DNA of 64,000 bases from Parvularcula sp. LCG005 (GCF_032930845.1 NZ_CP136758.1:310001-374000); one strand, 5' to 3'; counted from the first letter of the stretch, positions 50,320-61,130 are shown. Notes: generated from the letters alone by a model not told the origin. Program-made: numbers and translations.

Positions 50320-51171
50320 ATGTTGATCGAGATTGTCATGGCGGCGCTGATGTCTGCTGCCGTACCGGAAGACAACCAGCCCCCAGCAATGGAAGTGACC
50401 GTGTCGGGAGAAGGCGCGCCCGTACTTCTCATTCCCGGGCTGGCCAGTGGCGCCGACGTGTGGGCGGAGACGGCCGACCGTCTTGATGATCAGTATGAGG
50501 TGCACATTGTGCATTTCGCGGGTTTTGCTGGCCTGCCGCCTGTGGAGGGGCCCTTTCTGGAGACGCGCCTTGCGGCGCTGACCAATTATCTGGCGGCGGA
50601 GGAATTGGATGGCGTGACGGTCATCGGGCACAGTCTGGGTGGCTTCATGGCAACGGAACTGGCGCTTACCGCCCCGGCGCGTGTTGAGAAGGTGGTGTCC
50701 GTCGACAGCCTGCCATTTGCGGGGCTCCTTTTCCTCGGTGCACCAACCGAGGAGGCCGCACGGCCCGCGGCGGCCCAGTTCGCGGAACAGTTGCTGGCGA
50801 TGGATGACGCGACCTATGCCGCGCAAGCCAAGATGACCGCGGCGTCCTATACGATGAAAGAGAGCCGCCAGGCCCAGATCGTCTCCAGTACCTTGGCGTC
50901 AGATCGCGCGACGGTGGCCGCAGCCATGCAGGTCCTGATGACCACGGATCTGCGAGACGACCTGCCTCGTCTCGACGCTGAATTGCTGATCATCTATCCT
51001 TGGGCCGAAGGCGGACCATACACGGCGGACCAGACCGATGCTTTTTACCGCGCGCAGTTCTCGGGCGCGCCGCGTCTTTCGGCGCAGCGGATCGACAATG
51101 CCCGGCATTTCGTCATGTATGATCAGCCTGAGGCGTTTTTCAAAGCTCTGGAAAGTTTCCTCGCCCCATAG
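50320..51171 (+). CDS. Alpha/beta hydrolase
   Basis: A 283-aa hydrolase with a short, weak signal-like N-terminus ('IEIVMAALMSAAV'), so possibly exported. The nucleophile elbow is G-H-S-L-G in 'VTVIGHSLGGFMATEL' (Ser about residue 110), the acid is likely in 'LLIIYPWAEGG', and the histidine in 'DNARHFVMYDQPEAF'. Substrate unknown. The ATG has AAGGAG 9 bases upstream. Without the transposon it would follow the XRE repressor gene directly, and it keeps a copy of the same operator. Confidence 0.88.
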   Translation: MLIEIVMAALMSAAVPEDNQPPAMEVTVSGEGAPVLLIPGLASGADVWAETADRLDDQYEVHIVHFAGFAGLPPVEGPFLETRLAALTNYLAAEELDGVTVIGHSLGGFMATELALTAPARVEKVVSVDSLPFAGLLFLGAPTEEAARPAAAQFAEQLLAMDDATYAAQAKMTAASYTMKESRQAQIVSSTLASDRATVAAAMQVLMTTDLRDDLPRLDAELLIIYPWAEGGPYTADQTDAFYRAQFSGAPRLSAQRIDNARHFVMYDQPEAFFKALESFLAP

Positions 51172-51189
51172 GCCTCGGCGCCTGTCCCG

Positions 51190-51795
51190 TCAGCGTTGCT
51201 GGGGAGCCAGACGGGGCGGCGCTGACAATGGTGCCTTGGTCCTGCGGTCATCGGCGGTGCTGTCGTCAGGCGCGTCGGTCATCTGGCTGTCATCACCTGA
51301 TCCGCGGAGCTGCGCCTTGGCGCCTTCGATTGTCCGCCGCAGCTGCACCGGGTTATCGACATCGGGAAGGGTGATAACGCCGACGCCGGTACCGCGCAGG
51401 ATCATATGGCCGTAATTGAAAATTCGGCCCCAGATGGATTGCTGAAGATTGATTTCTTCGATCTTGTTCAGCGACACTTCTTTTGTATCGCGAGAGATCA
51501 GCCCGGTCTTGTAGACAAACCGCGTGGTCGTGACGGCGATTTCCGTCGTGATCAGTTCAATTTCATGGGCGAGCAACAGCCAGATGCCAGCAAAGGCGGG
51601 CACAGCTCCCAGGATATAAAGCCACTGACCCTGGCCGGGGACATCGCCGGTCGTCAGATGGACAAAAGCGACCCAGAAAATCGGCACGATGCCGACCAGG
51701 AACCACAAAAAGGGACCGACGGAATAGGTCCAGTTGAACCGGGCCTGAGTCAGAACCCGTTCCCCCGGCGCCAGTGTCTTTGCAACGTATCCCAT
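51190..51795 (-). CDS. PH domain-containing membrane protein (YdbS/bPH_2 type)
   Basis: A 201-aa protein with two membrane helices (about residues 25-45 and 57-77) followed by a bacterial PH-like domain: 'TTTRFVYKTGLISRDTKEVSLNKIEEINLQQSIWGRIFNYGHMILRGTG'-type region (residues about 90-140). The C-terminal 50 residues are charged and probably disordered. These proteins are thought to act in membrane-protein assemblies, with no defined role. It is convergent with the hydrolase gene and divergent from ettA. Confidence 0.88.
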   Translation of the reverse strand: MGYVAKTLAPGERVLTQARFNWTYSVGPFLWFLVGIVPIFWVAFVHLTTGDVPGQGQWLYILGAVPAFAGIWLLLAHEIELITTEIAVTTTRFVYKTGLISRDTKEVSLNKIEEINLQQSIWGRIFNYGHMILRGTGVGVITLPDVDNPVQLRRTIEGAKAQLRGSGDDSQMTDAPDDSTADDRRTKAPLSAPPRLAPQQR

Positions 51796-51958
51796 TGGCA
51801 GTCCCTCTTATTGGTAAATATAGTGTACCAGCCCGCCGATTGTAAGGTTCGGCGGCCTCTGGAGCAGCTGGCAGTGCAAGGCTCATTCAGGCGTTGTGAT
51901 CGGTCGCGCGGTGGCGTAACCACGCCCCTCATCCCTCAGCCAATATCCGGAGCGCCGA

Positions 51959-53623
<1,665 letters not shown>

Positions 53624-53664
53624 TTTCTGCCATTAGCGGTTTGACAGTTTACTGAAAATATCTG

Positions 53665-53697
53665 ACGCTCCTTCCTCGACCGAGGGGGAGCGTTTTG
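53665..53697 (+). terminator. Rho-independent terminator of ettA overlapping the next gene's start
   Basis: ACGCTCC (53665-53671) pairs with GGAGCGT (53687-53693), extended by inner TCCTC/GAGG pairing, and is followed by TTTTG. The T-run contains the TTG start (53695) and the 3' arm contains the G-rich ribosome site of the next gene. Confidence 0.72.
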
Positions 53698-54087
53698 CGT
53701 AAAGAGACACCGTTAGAGAAGGCGACAGGCAGCTTCGGTTCACGCGGTCTTTCGATCCCGTCCCATCCATTTTTTGCGGGTGTTTATGCGGCATTGCTTG
53801 TTGGCTCGCTGGCGGGCTTTGCGCCGTCCTTTTACGCCTTCGGCAACGCAGCGAAGATGCTGGATATGGTCGCCGTTGCTGAACGAGGCGCGATGATCGG
53901 TCTCCTTCTCGCCGGGTTCCTCTCCTGCGTGGCGATCCGCAATGCATCAAAATATAATGACGACGAACGCAAGCTGGCGGTTCAATTTTCAAGAGGTGTC
54001 TGGACCACGGCAATTTTTTTATTTGTCCTGGATCTGATTTTTCGCGACGCAGTATTTGAATGGATAGCAAAGAACGACACATATTAA
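53695..54087 (+). CDS. Hypothetical membrane protein, TTG start
   Basis: A 130-aa protein with three predicted membrane helices (around residues 27-50, 62-82 and 100-118) and a charged N-terminus. No family recognised. No ATG, GTG or other TTG lies between the upstream in-frame stop and the first helix, so TTG 53695 (G5AG ribosome site 5 bases upstream) is the likely start. That start sits in the tail of the ettA terminator. A strong terminator follows. Confidence 0.68.
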   Translation: MRKETPLEKATGSFGSRGLSIPSHPFFAGVYAALLVGSLAGFAPSFYAFGNAAKMLDMVAVAERGAMIGLLLAGFLSCVAIRNASKYNDDERKLAVQFSRGVWTTAIFLFVLDLIFRDAVFEWIAKNDTY

Positions 54088-54113
54088 AAAGGCGCCCACT
54101 CGGGGCGCCTTTT
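54086..54113. terminator. Bidirectional Rho-independent terminator
   Basis: GGCGCCC / GGGGCGCC stem with short loop, flanked by AAAAA and TTTT. It ends the membrane protein gene (+) and the GlsB/YeaQ gene (-). Confidence 0.88.
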
Positions 54114-54134
54114 CTCGTTCTATTGCGCTAGCGC

Positions 54135-54383
54135 TTAGACGCTCCGGCGACGGATGACCCGGCCGATCCAGATCAGGAAGCAGGCGCCAAGGAAGGCGAT
54201 AACCAGCTGACCAAGAAGACCGCCAAGCGTACCCACGCCCACAGCCATCAGAATGGCGTTCAACACCACGGCACCAACAATACCAAGAACGATATTCATC
54301 AGTAGACCCTGGTTCGATTTCATGACCTGTTCAGCCAACCAACCAGCAATGCCGCCAATAACAATCCAAAGCAGAATATTCAT
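54135..54383 (-). CDS. GlsB/YeaQ/YmgE family stress response membrane protein
   Basis: An 82-aa protein of the 'transglycosylase-associated' family with three helices: 'LLWIVIGGIAGWLAEQVMK', 'GLLMNIVLGIVGAVVLNAILM' and 'LLGQLVIAFLGACFLIWIGR', and a basic tail. Gly-rich helices are typical. Family members are induced by general stress; biochemical function unknown. ATG 54383 is preceded by GAGGA at 7 bases; the longer frame to 54458 is rejected. Confidence 0.93.
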   Translation of the reverse strand: MNILLWIVIGGIAGWLAEQVMKSNQGLLMNIVLGIVGAVVLNAILMAVGVGTLGGLLGQLVIAFLGACFLIWIGRVIRRRSV

Positions 54384-54473
54384 TATCGTGTCCTCGTTTC
54401 CATTGCCGGACGATCCCGGCCTCTGGAGAACAAACGCGTCTCCTGGCATTTGGTTCAATGAGGCGACACAAAC

Positions 54474-54500
54474 AAAAACCGGCTGCCTTTCGGCAACCGG
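54474..54500 (-). terminator. Rho-independent terminator of the EF-hand gene
   Basis: Nine-bp stem CCGGTTGCC / GGCAGCCGG on the minus strand (one G-U pair) with GAAA loop, followed by TTTTT. The stem is perfect only in the minus-strand RNA. Confidence 0.82.
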
Positions 54501-54528
54501 CTTTTTCTACATCCAGACAAGGGGGAAA

Positions 54529-54891
54529 TCAGTCGTCGTAGGGGGCGTCGTCATCGACCCGCGACGATGGTGAACGGCTGCCGCCCGTCGACAAATCATA
54601 ATCTGCTTCCGGATAAAGCTCATAGGGCGTCAGTGCACTGTCATTATTCAGATCATGCCCGCCAAGACCTGCGCGATACCGGCGACTCCGAACGGGGGCT
54701 GTGCGCTGGCGATCCTTGTAGCGGCCAAATTCGTCATCGCTGATAACACCATCGCCGTTCAGATCCGCGTCCTCGAACGCCACGGGATCAGTGGCGAGCG
54801 TCCGATAGACCTCGCCATCCGTGGGACCGGGGGCACCCGCGCTGGCGGAAAAGCTCATCAGGACAGATATCGACAGACTGGAAAACAGCAT
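54529..54891 (-). CDS. Secreted EF-hand calcium-binding protein
   Basis: A 120-aa exported protein: signal peptide ending near 'SASAG' (about residue 18), then two EF-hand loops, 'DADLNGDGVISDDE' (canonical) and 'DLNNDSALTPYE' (shorter, less canonical). An Arg-rich segment lies between and an acidic tail follows. Probably binds calcium in the periplasm or outside; role unknown. ATG 54891 has AGAGAGG 8 bases upstream. Confidence 0.85.
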   Translation of the reverse strand: MLFSSLSISVLMSFSASAGAPGPTDGEVYRTLATDPVAFEDADLNGDGVISDDEFGRYKDRQRTAPVRSRRYRAGLGGHDLNNDSALTPYELYPEADYDLSTGGSRSPSSRVDDDAPYDD

Positions 54892-55039
54892 GGTTAACAC
54901 CTCTCTCTTCGGCAAATCTTAACACCCGCGCATTGGGGCTGCAAACGGTCTTTGTAACGCCTGGTTCAGGGCGGTTAAGTCTTTCGAAACCTGATATTTA
55001 ATTGGCGCTACTTTACTGAATGGCAATGGGTCGTCCTGT

Positions 55040-57064
55040 ATGGACCTCGCGTTATGTAGAGTAGATGCGGCGTTTTTCATGATGCAAATCCTGGGGTGTA
55101 TTGCCACCCAGCATGACTGGCAGCTGGTCCTGGTCGCGGCAGTTGTCTGCATTATCTACAGCTTTGCTTCGATTGAGCTCATGACTCGTGCACGAGACGC
55201 TCAGCTGGCGATACGCTGGCGCTGGGCGCTCAGCGGCGCTGTAGCGACGGGTCTTGGGATTTGGGCCACGCATTTTATCGGCATGCTCGCTTACGAATAT
55301 CAGTGGAGCCAGGGGCTGGATGCGGGCCTGACCTTTGCATCGGCCATCGTGGGCATCGTTGGCGCGGCCATCGCCTATTGGGCCAATCTGCGCCTGCCAT
55401 CCCTGAGCGGTCCTATCGTCGCCGGCCTCGCGCTCGCCTGCGGGACAAGCCTGCTGCACTATCTCGGCATGTTTGCCTACACGACCGGCGCCATGCTGGT
55501 CTGGCAGCCGGACTACATCGTGCTGTCGGTCAGCCTGTCGATCCTGTTCTCCGTCCTCGCCATGGTCGCATGGTATAAAGGCGCCCCCAAAGCGCTGGCT
55601 GCGGCGCTTCTGGTTGCAGAAATAGTGCTCTTGCATTTTACCGGCATGACGGCTCTCACGGTCATTCCGACGGTCGCGGATGTCACGGCCACTCTGATCA
55701 CTCGCGAAGCCGTCGAGACAAGTGTCATCGCCGTGGCGCTGGTGTCCGCCCTGGTGGGCTATCTGGTGCTGCGCTTTGACAACCAGATGACGCGCCAGAA
55801 AGCGCGTGAAGCAGATCAGCTGAAGGTGATGGCCAAGCGGCTTGAGGACGCCTTGCATCGGGCAGAGGCGTCCAATCGGGCCAAGGGCGATTTTCTCGCC
55901 AATATCAGCCACGAAATGCGTACGCCGATGAATGGCATTCTGGGCATGGCCCAGGTCATGAAGACAACCGAACTGACGGATCAGCAGAAAAGATATATCG
56001 AAGTCCTGGAAGGGGCGGGGAACGCGTTGATGGTCGTCATCAACGATGTGCTCGATTTCTCGAAGCTCGAGGCGAAGCGCGTCAAGCTGGAGGAAGCACC
56101 CTTTGATATTCGCGCCATGGTCACGGAGATCATTGCCAAATATCGGGACAGCGCAGCGGCCAAAGGCCTGAAAATCACGCATGAAATTGATAACGAACTG
56201 CCACCATATTTCGATGGCGACGCACTGCGCGTGCGTCAGATTCTCAGCCATCTGATCAAGAACGCGGTGAAGTTCACCATGCATGGTGAAGTTTCAATCA
56301 GGGTGTTGAGTATCAAGTCCGGCGTACGGCTTGAAGTCGTGGATACCGGGATGGGGATCGAGGAGTCTGTCCGTTGCCGTATCTTTGAAAAATTCGAACA
56401 GGCTGACACTTCGCGATCTCGTCAATTTGACGGGACCGGACTGGGGCTGTCCCTGTGCTACGAACTGGCCACACTGATGAATGGCACGATTGATGTCAGC
56501 AGTGTTGTCGGTGAGGGGTCGACCTTCTGGGTCGATTTGCCGCTCAAGAAGACGTCGCGAACGCCGGAGCAGGGCGCGGCCAAGTCAAAAGTGCCGCCAC
56601 CAATGGCGCCGGCGGCGTCAAAGGTGGAAGTCGCCTCGTCTGCAGATGCCGCGGCGGATGAACATGAACAGGCGCCCTACATTCTTGTGGCGGAGGACAA
56701 TGCGGTCAATCAGCAAGTCATCAAGACTCTGCTGCGCAGCTGTCCCTATGAGGTCGTCCTGGTCGACAATGGCCAGAAAGCTGTCGAAATGTTCGCCGAA
56801 CGGCGTCCGGCCCTGATTATCATGGATGTGGCGATGCCTGTCATGGACGGCCATGCCGCCACCCGCGCCATCCGGCACCTTGAAGCGCAGCGGCGCGCCA
56901 AGCCCGTTCCGATCGTGGCGGCAACGGCCCATGTGCTGGCGCAGGATCGTGAAGCCTGCTTCCAGGCCGGTATGGATGACTTCATGACCAAACCCCTGAA
57001 CCGCGACCTGATCAAGGACATGGTCGAGCGCTGGGCGGGGCCGACGGAAGCACGTGCAGCCTGA
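55040..57064 (+). CDS. MHYT-domain hybrid sensor histidine kinase/response regulator
   Basis: A 674-aa hybrid kinase. The N-terminal 260 residues form a seven-helix MHYT sensor with the repeated His-containing motifs 'THFIGMLAYEY', 'LHYLGMFAYTTG' and 'LHFTGMTALT', thought to bind copper and sense O2, CO or NO. Then come a HisKA domain with the phosphorylated His in 'NISHEMRTPMNGILGMAQ', an HATPase domain ('LIKNAVKFT', 'VDTGMGI', 'GTGLGLSL') and a receiver domain (acidic pair 'AEDN', phospho-Asp in 'IIMDVAMPVMDG', Lys in 'TKPL'). No partner regulator is adjacent. ATG 55079 is an alternative start. Confidence 0.93.
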   Translation: MDLALCRVDAAFFMMQILGCIATQHDWQLVLVAAVVCIIYSFASIELMTRARDAQLAIRWRWALSGAVATGLGIWATHFIGMLAYEYQWSQGLDAGLTFASAIVGIVGAAIAYWANLRLPSLSGPIVAGLALACGTSLLHYLGMFAYTTGAMLVWQPDYIVLSVSLSILFSVLAMVAWYKGAPKALAAALLVAEIVLLHFTGMTALTVIPTVADVTATLITREAVETSVIAVALVSALVGYLVLRFDNQMTRQKAREADQLKVMAKRLEDALHRAEASNRAKGDFLANISHEMRTPMNGILGMAQVMKTTELTDQQKRYIEVLEGAGNALMVVINDVLDFSKLEAKRVKLEEAPFDIRAMVTEIIAKYRDSAAAKGLKITHEIDNELPPYFDGDALRVRQILSHLIKNAVKFTMHGEVSIRVLSIKSGVRLEVVDTGMGIEESVRCRIFEKFEQADTSRSRQFDGTGLGLSLCYELATLMNGTIDVSSVVGEGSTFWVDLPLKKTSRTPEQGAAKSKVPPPMAPAASKVEVASSADAAADEHEQAPYILVAEDNAVNQQVIKTLLRSCPYEVVLVDNGQKAVEMFAERRPALIIMDVAMPVMDGHAATRAIRHLEAQRRAKPVPIVAATAHVLAQDREACFQAGMDDFMTKPLNRDLIKDMVERWAGPTEARAA

Positions 57065-57135
57065 CGGCTTCCTTTTTGTTGATAAACGATATAGGGTGAA
57101 GCGACGCGTACCTAACGAGCGTCAGGTTTTCACCG

Positions 57136-58356
57136 ATGATATCTTCTCCGACTGGCGGCCCGGCGCCCACACCGGCAGACCAGCGCATCGTCTATATCGA
57201 TGTCCTGCGCGGTGTCGCCGTGCTGATGATCTTCGTGGTGAACATCAAGGGCATGACCATGCCCTTTCCTTACTACATCAATCCGTGGTTGTGGCCATCG
57301 CCGCTTGATGAGGCGATTGCCATCGGCCAACGGTTCGTGGTCGATGATAAATGGCGCACCATTTTCACAGCGCTGTATGGCGCTGGCCTCGTTCTTGTGG
57401 GTGATCGGTATGGAGAAGATGCGCGACGTCTTCTGGCCCGACGGAATGGCTGGCTGATCGCCTTTGGTCTTATCCACATGATTGGCATTTGGATCGGTGA
57501 CATCCTGTTCTTTTACGGGGTGACCGGACTGATCGCGATGCGGTTCAGCAAAATGTCCGTCAGCCGACTTTTCTGGTGGGGTGGTTTTTGTCTCCTGCTC
57601 GGAACGATCTGGTCTGCGGGTGCTGAAATGGCGCCGCTTTTCGATGACCTCATTTACGGCGTCCTCAAAGATTCCATGTGGGCCTATAATGAGGAAGTGA
57701 TGGGCTACCAGATCGCTGCCATGCTCAGCGGCGTGCCCGAACAGCTGCAGTACCGGCTCGGCGATGCGGTCGGCTACATCTTCTATTACTTTCTCGGGAC
57801 CGGCTTCTGGCTCGTTACGCTGGGGCTGATGGTCCTTGGGATGGCGTTCTACCGCGCCGGTCTGCTGCAGGGGCGGTGGTCAGTACGCACTTGCCTGTGG
57901 ATCGCCGTGCCATGCCTTGCGGCCGCTTGGGCGCTGGATGCCGCGCAACTCATCTTTGTCGCCGGCAGGGGAGGCACCTATGATGCGCATCTCTTCACGT
58001 CGCCATTTCTACATCTTGATGGCTATCTTGGCGCGCTTGGCTATGCCGCCCTCATCTCGGTGATGGTCTCCCGCGGCTGGCCGCTTCGCCGCTTGGCGGC
58101 GGTCGGCCGTATGGCGTTTACGAACTACATTGCCTGCTCGCTGATCGGTACAACGATTGCCGGGGGGCATACCTGGGGGCTCGCGTGGTTTGGCCAGGTC
58201 GCTTTGTGGCCGCTTTTGCTGGTAGTGATCGGCACCATGATCCTGTTGCTGATCATATCACCCTGGTATCTGTCCTACTTCCGTTATGGTCCGCTCGAAT
58301 GGCTATGGCGCTCGCTGGTCTATCGGCGGCTGCAGCCCATACTCAAAAGAGGTTGA
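57136..58356 (+). CDS. DUF418 domain membrane protein
   Basis: A 406-aa membrane protein with about ten helices. It starts 'RIVYIDVLRGVAVLMIFVVNIKGM', the acyltransferase-like N-terminus, and ends with the DUF418 region ('VGRMAFTNYIACSLIGTTIAGG', 'PLLLVVIGTMILLLIISPWYLSYFRYGPLEWLWRSLVY' region, residues about 320-395). A transport or transfer role is supposed for the family but not shown. The end overlaps the convergent glutaminase gene by 14 bases. Confidence 0.9.
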   Translation: MISSPTGGPAPTPADQRIVYIDVLRGVAVLMIFVVNIKGMTMPFPYYINPWLWPSPLDEAIAIGQRFVVDDKWRTIFTALYGAGLVLVGDRYGEDARRLLARRNGWLIAFGLIHMIGIWIGDILFFYGVTGLIAMRFSKMSVSRLFWWGGFCLLLGTIWSAGAEMAPLFDDLIYGVLKDSMWAYNEEVMGYQIAAMLSGVPEQLQYRLGDAVGYIFYYFLGTGFWLVTLGLMVLGMAFYRAGLLQGRWSVRTCLWIAVPCLAAAWALDAAQLIFVAGRGGTYDAHLFTSPFLHLDGYLGALGYAALISVMVSRGWPLRRLAAVGRMAFTNYIACSLIGTTIAGGHTWGLAWFGQVALWPLLLVVIGTMILLLIISPWYLSYFRYGPLEWLWRSLVYRRLQPILKRG

Positions 58357-59284
58357 TCCCCGCCCGATGGGAGAACCATTCGAGTGCCACTGTGCCAGCG
58401 AGCGAATTGCCCGCTGTGTTCAGGCCGGGGGACCAGACGGCGACCGTGCCGACATTGGGGATGATGGCCAATATGCCGCCGCCGACGCCAGACTTGCCCG
58501 GCAGGCCGACACGGAACGCAAAATCGCCAGACATGTCATAGTGTCCGCACAGCATCATGATGGCGTTGACGCGTTCGACGCGGTCGGGATTGGTAATCCA
58601 CTCATTGATGACGGGACTGGTGCCGTTCGCAGCGAGAAACAGGCCTGCCCGGGCGAGATCGCTGACCGACATTTCGATGGCGCACTGATTAAAATATGTG
58701 TCGAGAACGGTCGGCACATCCTGCCGCAGAACACCGAAACTTTTCATGAAATAGGCCAGCGAGCGATTGCGGTCACCGAAGGCGGCCTCTGAATCGGCCA
58801 CGACTGGATTGATGTGGATTTCAGGCGTGCGAGCGCAGCGCCGGATAAAACTCAGAAGGCGCGCAATACCGCTGCGCTCACCGCAATGTCCGACGATTGA
58901 GTCGGTAACAACCAGCGCGCCCGCATTGATGAAGGGATTGCGCGGCTTGCCCCGTTCCTGCTCCAGCTGGACAATCGAATTGAATGCCGTGCCTGACGGC
59001 TCCCGACCGACCCGGCCCCACAGGCTCTCGCCTTCCAGCTCGAGGGCAAGACAGAGCGCAAAGACCTTGGAAATGGACTGGATGGAAAACGGCGTGTCCG
59101 ACAGGCCAGCGGACGCTTCCGTCCCGTCAATACCAGCGAAGGCGATGGCAAAGGCACCGGGATCCACCTCAGCAAGCGCCGGGATGTAGTCGGCGACCTT
59201 TCCGCGATTGAGAAACGGGCCGATATCCTCGCAGATGGCGTCGAGGATTTCCTGCCAGTTCGGGTGGGCGAGGGGTGCGTTCAT
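58343..59284 (-). CDS. glsA: Glutaminase
   Basis: A 313-aa serine-dependent glutaminase of the beta-lactamase-like fold, hydrolysing glutamine to glutamate and ammonia. The S-x-x-K active site is 'FSIQSISKVFAL' (Ser about residue 62). Other conserved parts are 'GREPSGTAFNSIVQLE', 'PRNPFINAGALVV' and the C-terminal 'GLPGKSGVGGGILAI'. Normal family length. ATG 59284 begins the conserved N-terminus; the frame to 59407 runs into the promoter region. Confidence 0.95.
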   Translation of the reverse strand: MNAPLAHPNWQEILDAICEDIGPFLNRGKVADYIPALAEVDPGAFAIAFAGIDGTEASAGLSDTPFSIQSISKVFALCLALELEGESLWGRVGREPSGTAFNSIVQLEQERGKPRNPFINAGALVVTDSIVGHCGERSGIARLLSFIRRCARTPEIHINPVVADSEAAFGDRNRSLAYFMKSFGVLRQDVPTVLDTYFNQCAIEMSVSDLARAGLFLAANGTSPVINEWITNPDRVERVNAIMMLCGHYDMSGDFAFRVGLPGKSGVGGGILAIIPNVGTVAVWSPGLNTAGNSLAGTVALEWFSHRAGINLF

Positions 59285-59381
59285 CGTCTGCGCGTTAAGG
59301 CAATCCGCCTGTTTACGCCAGTACGCGCTGCGCTTCCCAAACCGGCCTCTCGCCTTATACTGCTGGGGCAGGAGAGCACCG

Positions 59382-60209
59382 ATGAGCGATATTTTGACCT
59401 TGGCCACAATGGCGACCCTCGCAATCGGCGCGGCCCTGCATGACCCGCCTAGCGAGGGCCGGACGGTCGCGCATTATCTTGCCAATGAGGCGGTGATGGT
59501 GGTCGATGGCGAGACCAAGGTCCTGTTCGATCCGCTTTTCGACCACGGCTATGGCGTCTACCCGGCCCTTCCCGGCACGGCCTTGGCCAAATTGATGGCG
59601 GACGAGGCGCCGTTTGACGGGATAGACGCGGTGTTCGTCACCCATGGTCATGGCGATCATTTCTCGGCTGAAAAGACAATCGCATTCCTCAAGGCGCGCT
59701 CGGACGTCATGCTGGTCGTGCCGGCGCAGGTGCTGGAAATGATGGAAGCGGATGTTGCATGGTCGGATGATCTGGCCGGACGGATCCGGGCGGTGCACCT
59801 GTCAAATGGTGATGATGCAGCAACCTTCGCTTTTGAGGATATTGACGTCACGGCGATCCGTATTCCCCATTCAGGCTGGCCCGAGAGAGCCGAGGTCCAG
59901 AATCTTGTTTACCAGGTGACGCTCAACGATCACGTGACCGTCATGCATCTGGGCGATGCCGACGCGAACGACAATCACTATGCGCAGTATGAAGAATATT
60001 TCGCCGAACACCCCTCACATGTCGGTTTTCCGCCTTACTGGTTTCTGTTGAAGGAAGAGGGATTGGCAATCCTCGATACGCGTTTGCACATTCTGCGCGC
60101 GATCGGCGTGCACGTGCCCATAACGGTGCCGCAGGCGCTGGAGGAGACAGGCCTTGAGTATTTCGCAACGCTCGGTGAATACCGGGTGATCGACGTCTCA
60201 GCGGACTAA
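59382..60209 (+). CDS. MBL-fold metallo-hydrolase (UlaG-like)
   Basis: A 275-aa metallo-beta-lactamase-fold protein. Metal site: 'VTHGHGDHFS' (H-x-H-x-D-H), then His in 'IRIPHSGWPE' and Asp in 'VMHLGDADANDNHY', the single- or two-metal pattern of the UlaG/RNase-Z-like branch. A short hydrophobic N-terminus ('LATMATLAIGAALHD') could be a signal peptide. The substrate is unknown. AGGAGAG lies 6-10 bases before ATG 59382. It converges with the esterase gene (4-base overlap). Confidence 0.87.
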   Translation: MSDILTLATMATLAIGAALHDPPSEGRTVAHYLANEAVMVVDGETKVLFDPLFDHGYGVYPALPGTALAKLMADEAPFDGIDAVFVTHGHGDHFSAEKTIAFLKARSDVMLVVPAQVLEMMEADVAWSDDLAGRIRAVHLSNGDDAATFAFEDIDVTAIRIPHSGWPERAEVQNLVYQVTLNDHVTVMHLGDADANDNHYAQYEEYFAEHPSHVGFPPYWFLLKEEGLAILDTRLHILRAIGVHVPITVPQALEETGLEYFATLGEYRVIDVSAD

Positions 60210-61087
60210 TCCTGCACGTCTGTCGTTGCCGCTTTCTGCATGAACTGAACCGTATCCGCAACGACGCTGTTGCGGCCGGGAAAGGCCATGCCAATCACAA
60301 GATCAGCGTGGTTCGTGTCCGGATAAATAATCGTTTCAACCGGTACCTTTGCGGCCTTCAGGGCAGCTTCCATTGACGCAATGTTCGTTGGGCCGACGGA
60401 CTTGTCTCTCTGACCGTAGACGAGAAGCATGGGCGGCGCGTCCTTGGTCACGCGATTGACGGGCTGGGTGGTGCCCAGATCAGGTGTGCCGCCAAACGCC
60501 GCCCGAGCCGAGTCGCGACCGAGCGGTAGGAAATCATACGGGCCGGCCAGACCGATGACGGCGTCCAGTATGGCGGGGCTCTTTCCCGCTGGCCAGACCT
60601 CCGGCGCCAGCGCGGCCTGCACCACGTTATAGGCCCCGGCGGAGTGGCCCACCGCGAAAAGCGTTTCCCGGGTGCCACCATAGGCGGCAGCATTTGCGTG
60701 TACGTAGGAAATCGCCAGCGCGGTATCTTCGACAAAGGCGGGATAGGTCACCTCGGGCACAAGGCGATAGCCGATCACCGCCGTCAGATACCCCTCGGCC
60801 GCATAGCGCTCTCCGGCAAACGCGTAGCCCTGGCGGCTGCCTGAATTCCATGCGCCACCATGCACGAAGACAAGCACCGGGAACGGCCCTTGGCCTTCCG
60901 GCCGGTAGATGTCGAGGGTCTGTTTCGGCGCCGGTCCATAGGCCAGATCGCGGGTCACGGTGATGTCCGCGCCGATGGGGGCGGCGAACGTCGTCAGGAG
61001 GCGGGGGCCGGAGCATCCCGGCATCAGGGACAACAGGCTGACAAGCCCCAGTAGCGAAGCGGCACGGCGGATTGGTCGTGTTTTCAT
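60206..61087 (-). CDS. Alpha/beta hydrolase, carboxylesterase-like lipoprotein
   Basis: A 293-aa esterase of the HSL/BD-FAE-like group. The lipobox 'LMPGC' (Cys about residue 25) marks a lipoprotein. The oxyanion motif 'VFVHGGAWNSG', the nucleophile elbow G-H-S-A-G in 'FAVGHSAGAYNVVQ', the acid in 'VYGQRDKSVGP' and His in 'YPDTNHADLVIG' are all present. It probably hydrolyses small esters or deacetylates glycans in the periplasm. Confidence 0.88.
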   Translation of the reverse strand: MKTRPIRRAASLLGLVSLLSLMPGCSGPRLLTTFAAPIGADITVTRDLAYGPAPKQTLDIYRPEGQGPFPVLVFVHGGAWNSGSRQGYAFAGERYAAEGYLTAVIGYRLVPEVTYPAFVEDTALAISYVHANAAAYGGTRETLFAVGHSAGAYNVVQAALAPEVWPAGKSPAILDAVIGLAGPYDFLPLGRDSARAAFGGTPDLGTTQPVNRVTKDAPPMLLVYGQRDKSVGPTNIASMEAALKAAKVPVETIIYPDTNHADLVIGMAFPGRNSVVADTVQFMQKAATTDVQD

Positions 61088-61130
61088 GCCGTTTATTTAG
61101 CGTGGGGATACAATGAGGCGAGCGGGGCCC

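Noticed and set aside
55052-56284. 410-aa minus-strand frame opposite the MHYT kinase
   Set aside because: Antisense shadow; the plus strand has complete sensor, HisKA, ATPase and receiver motifs.
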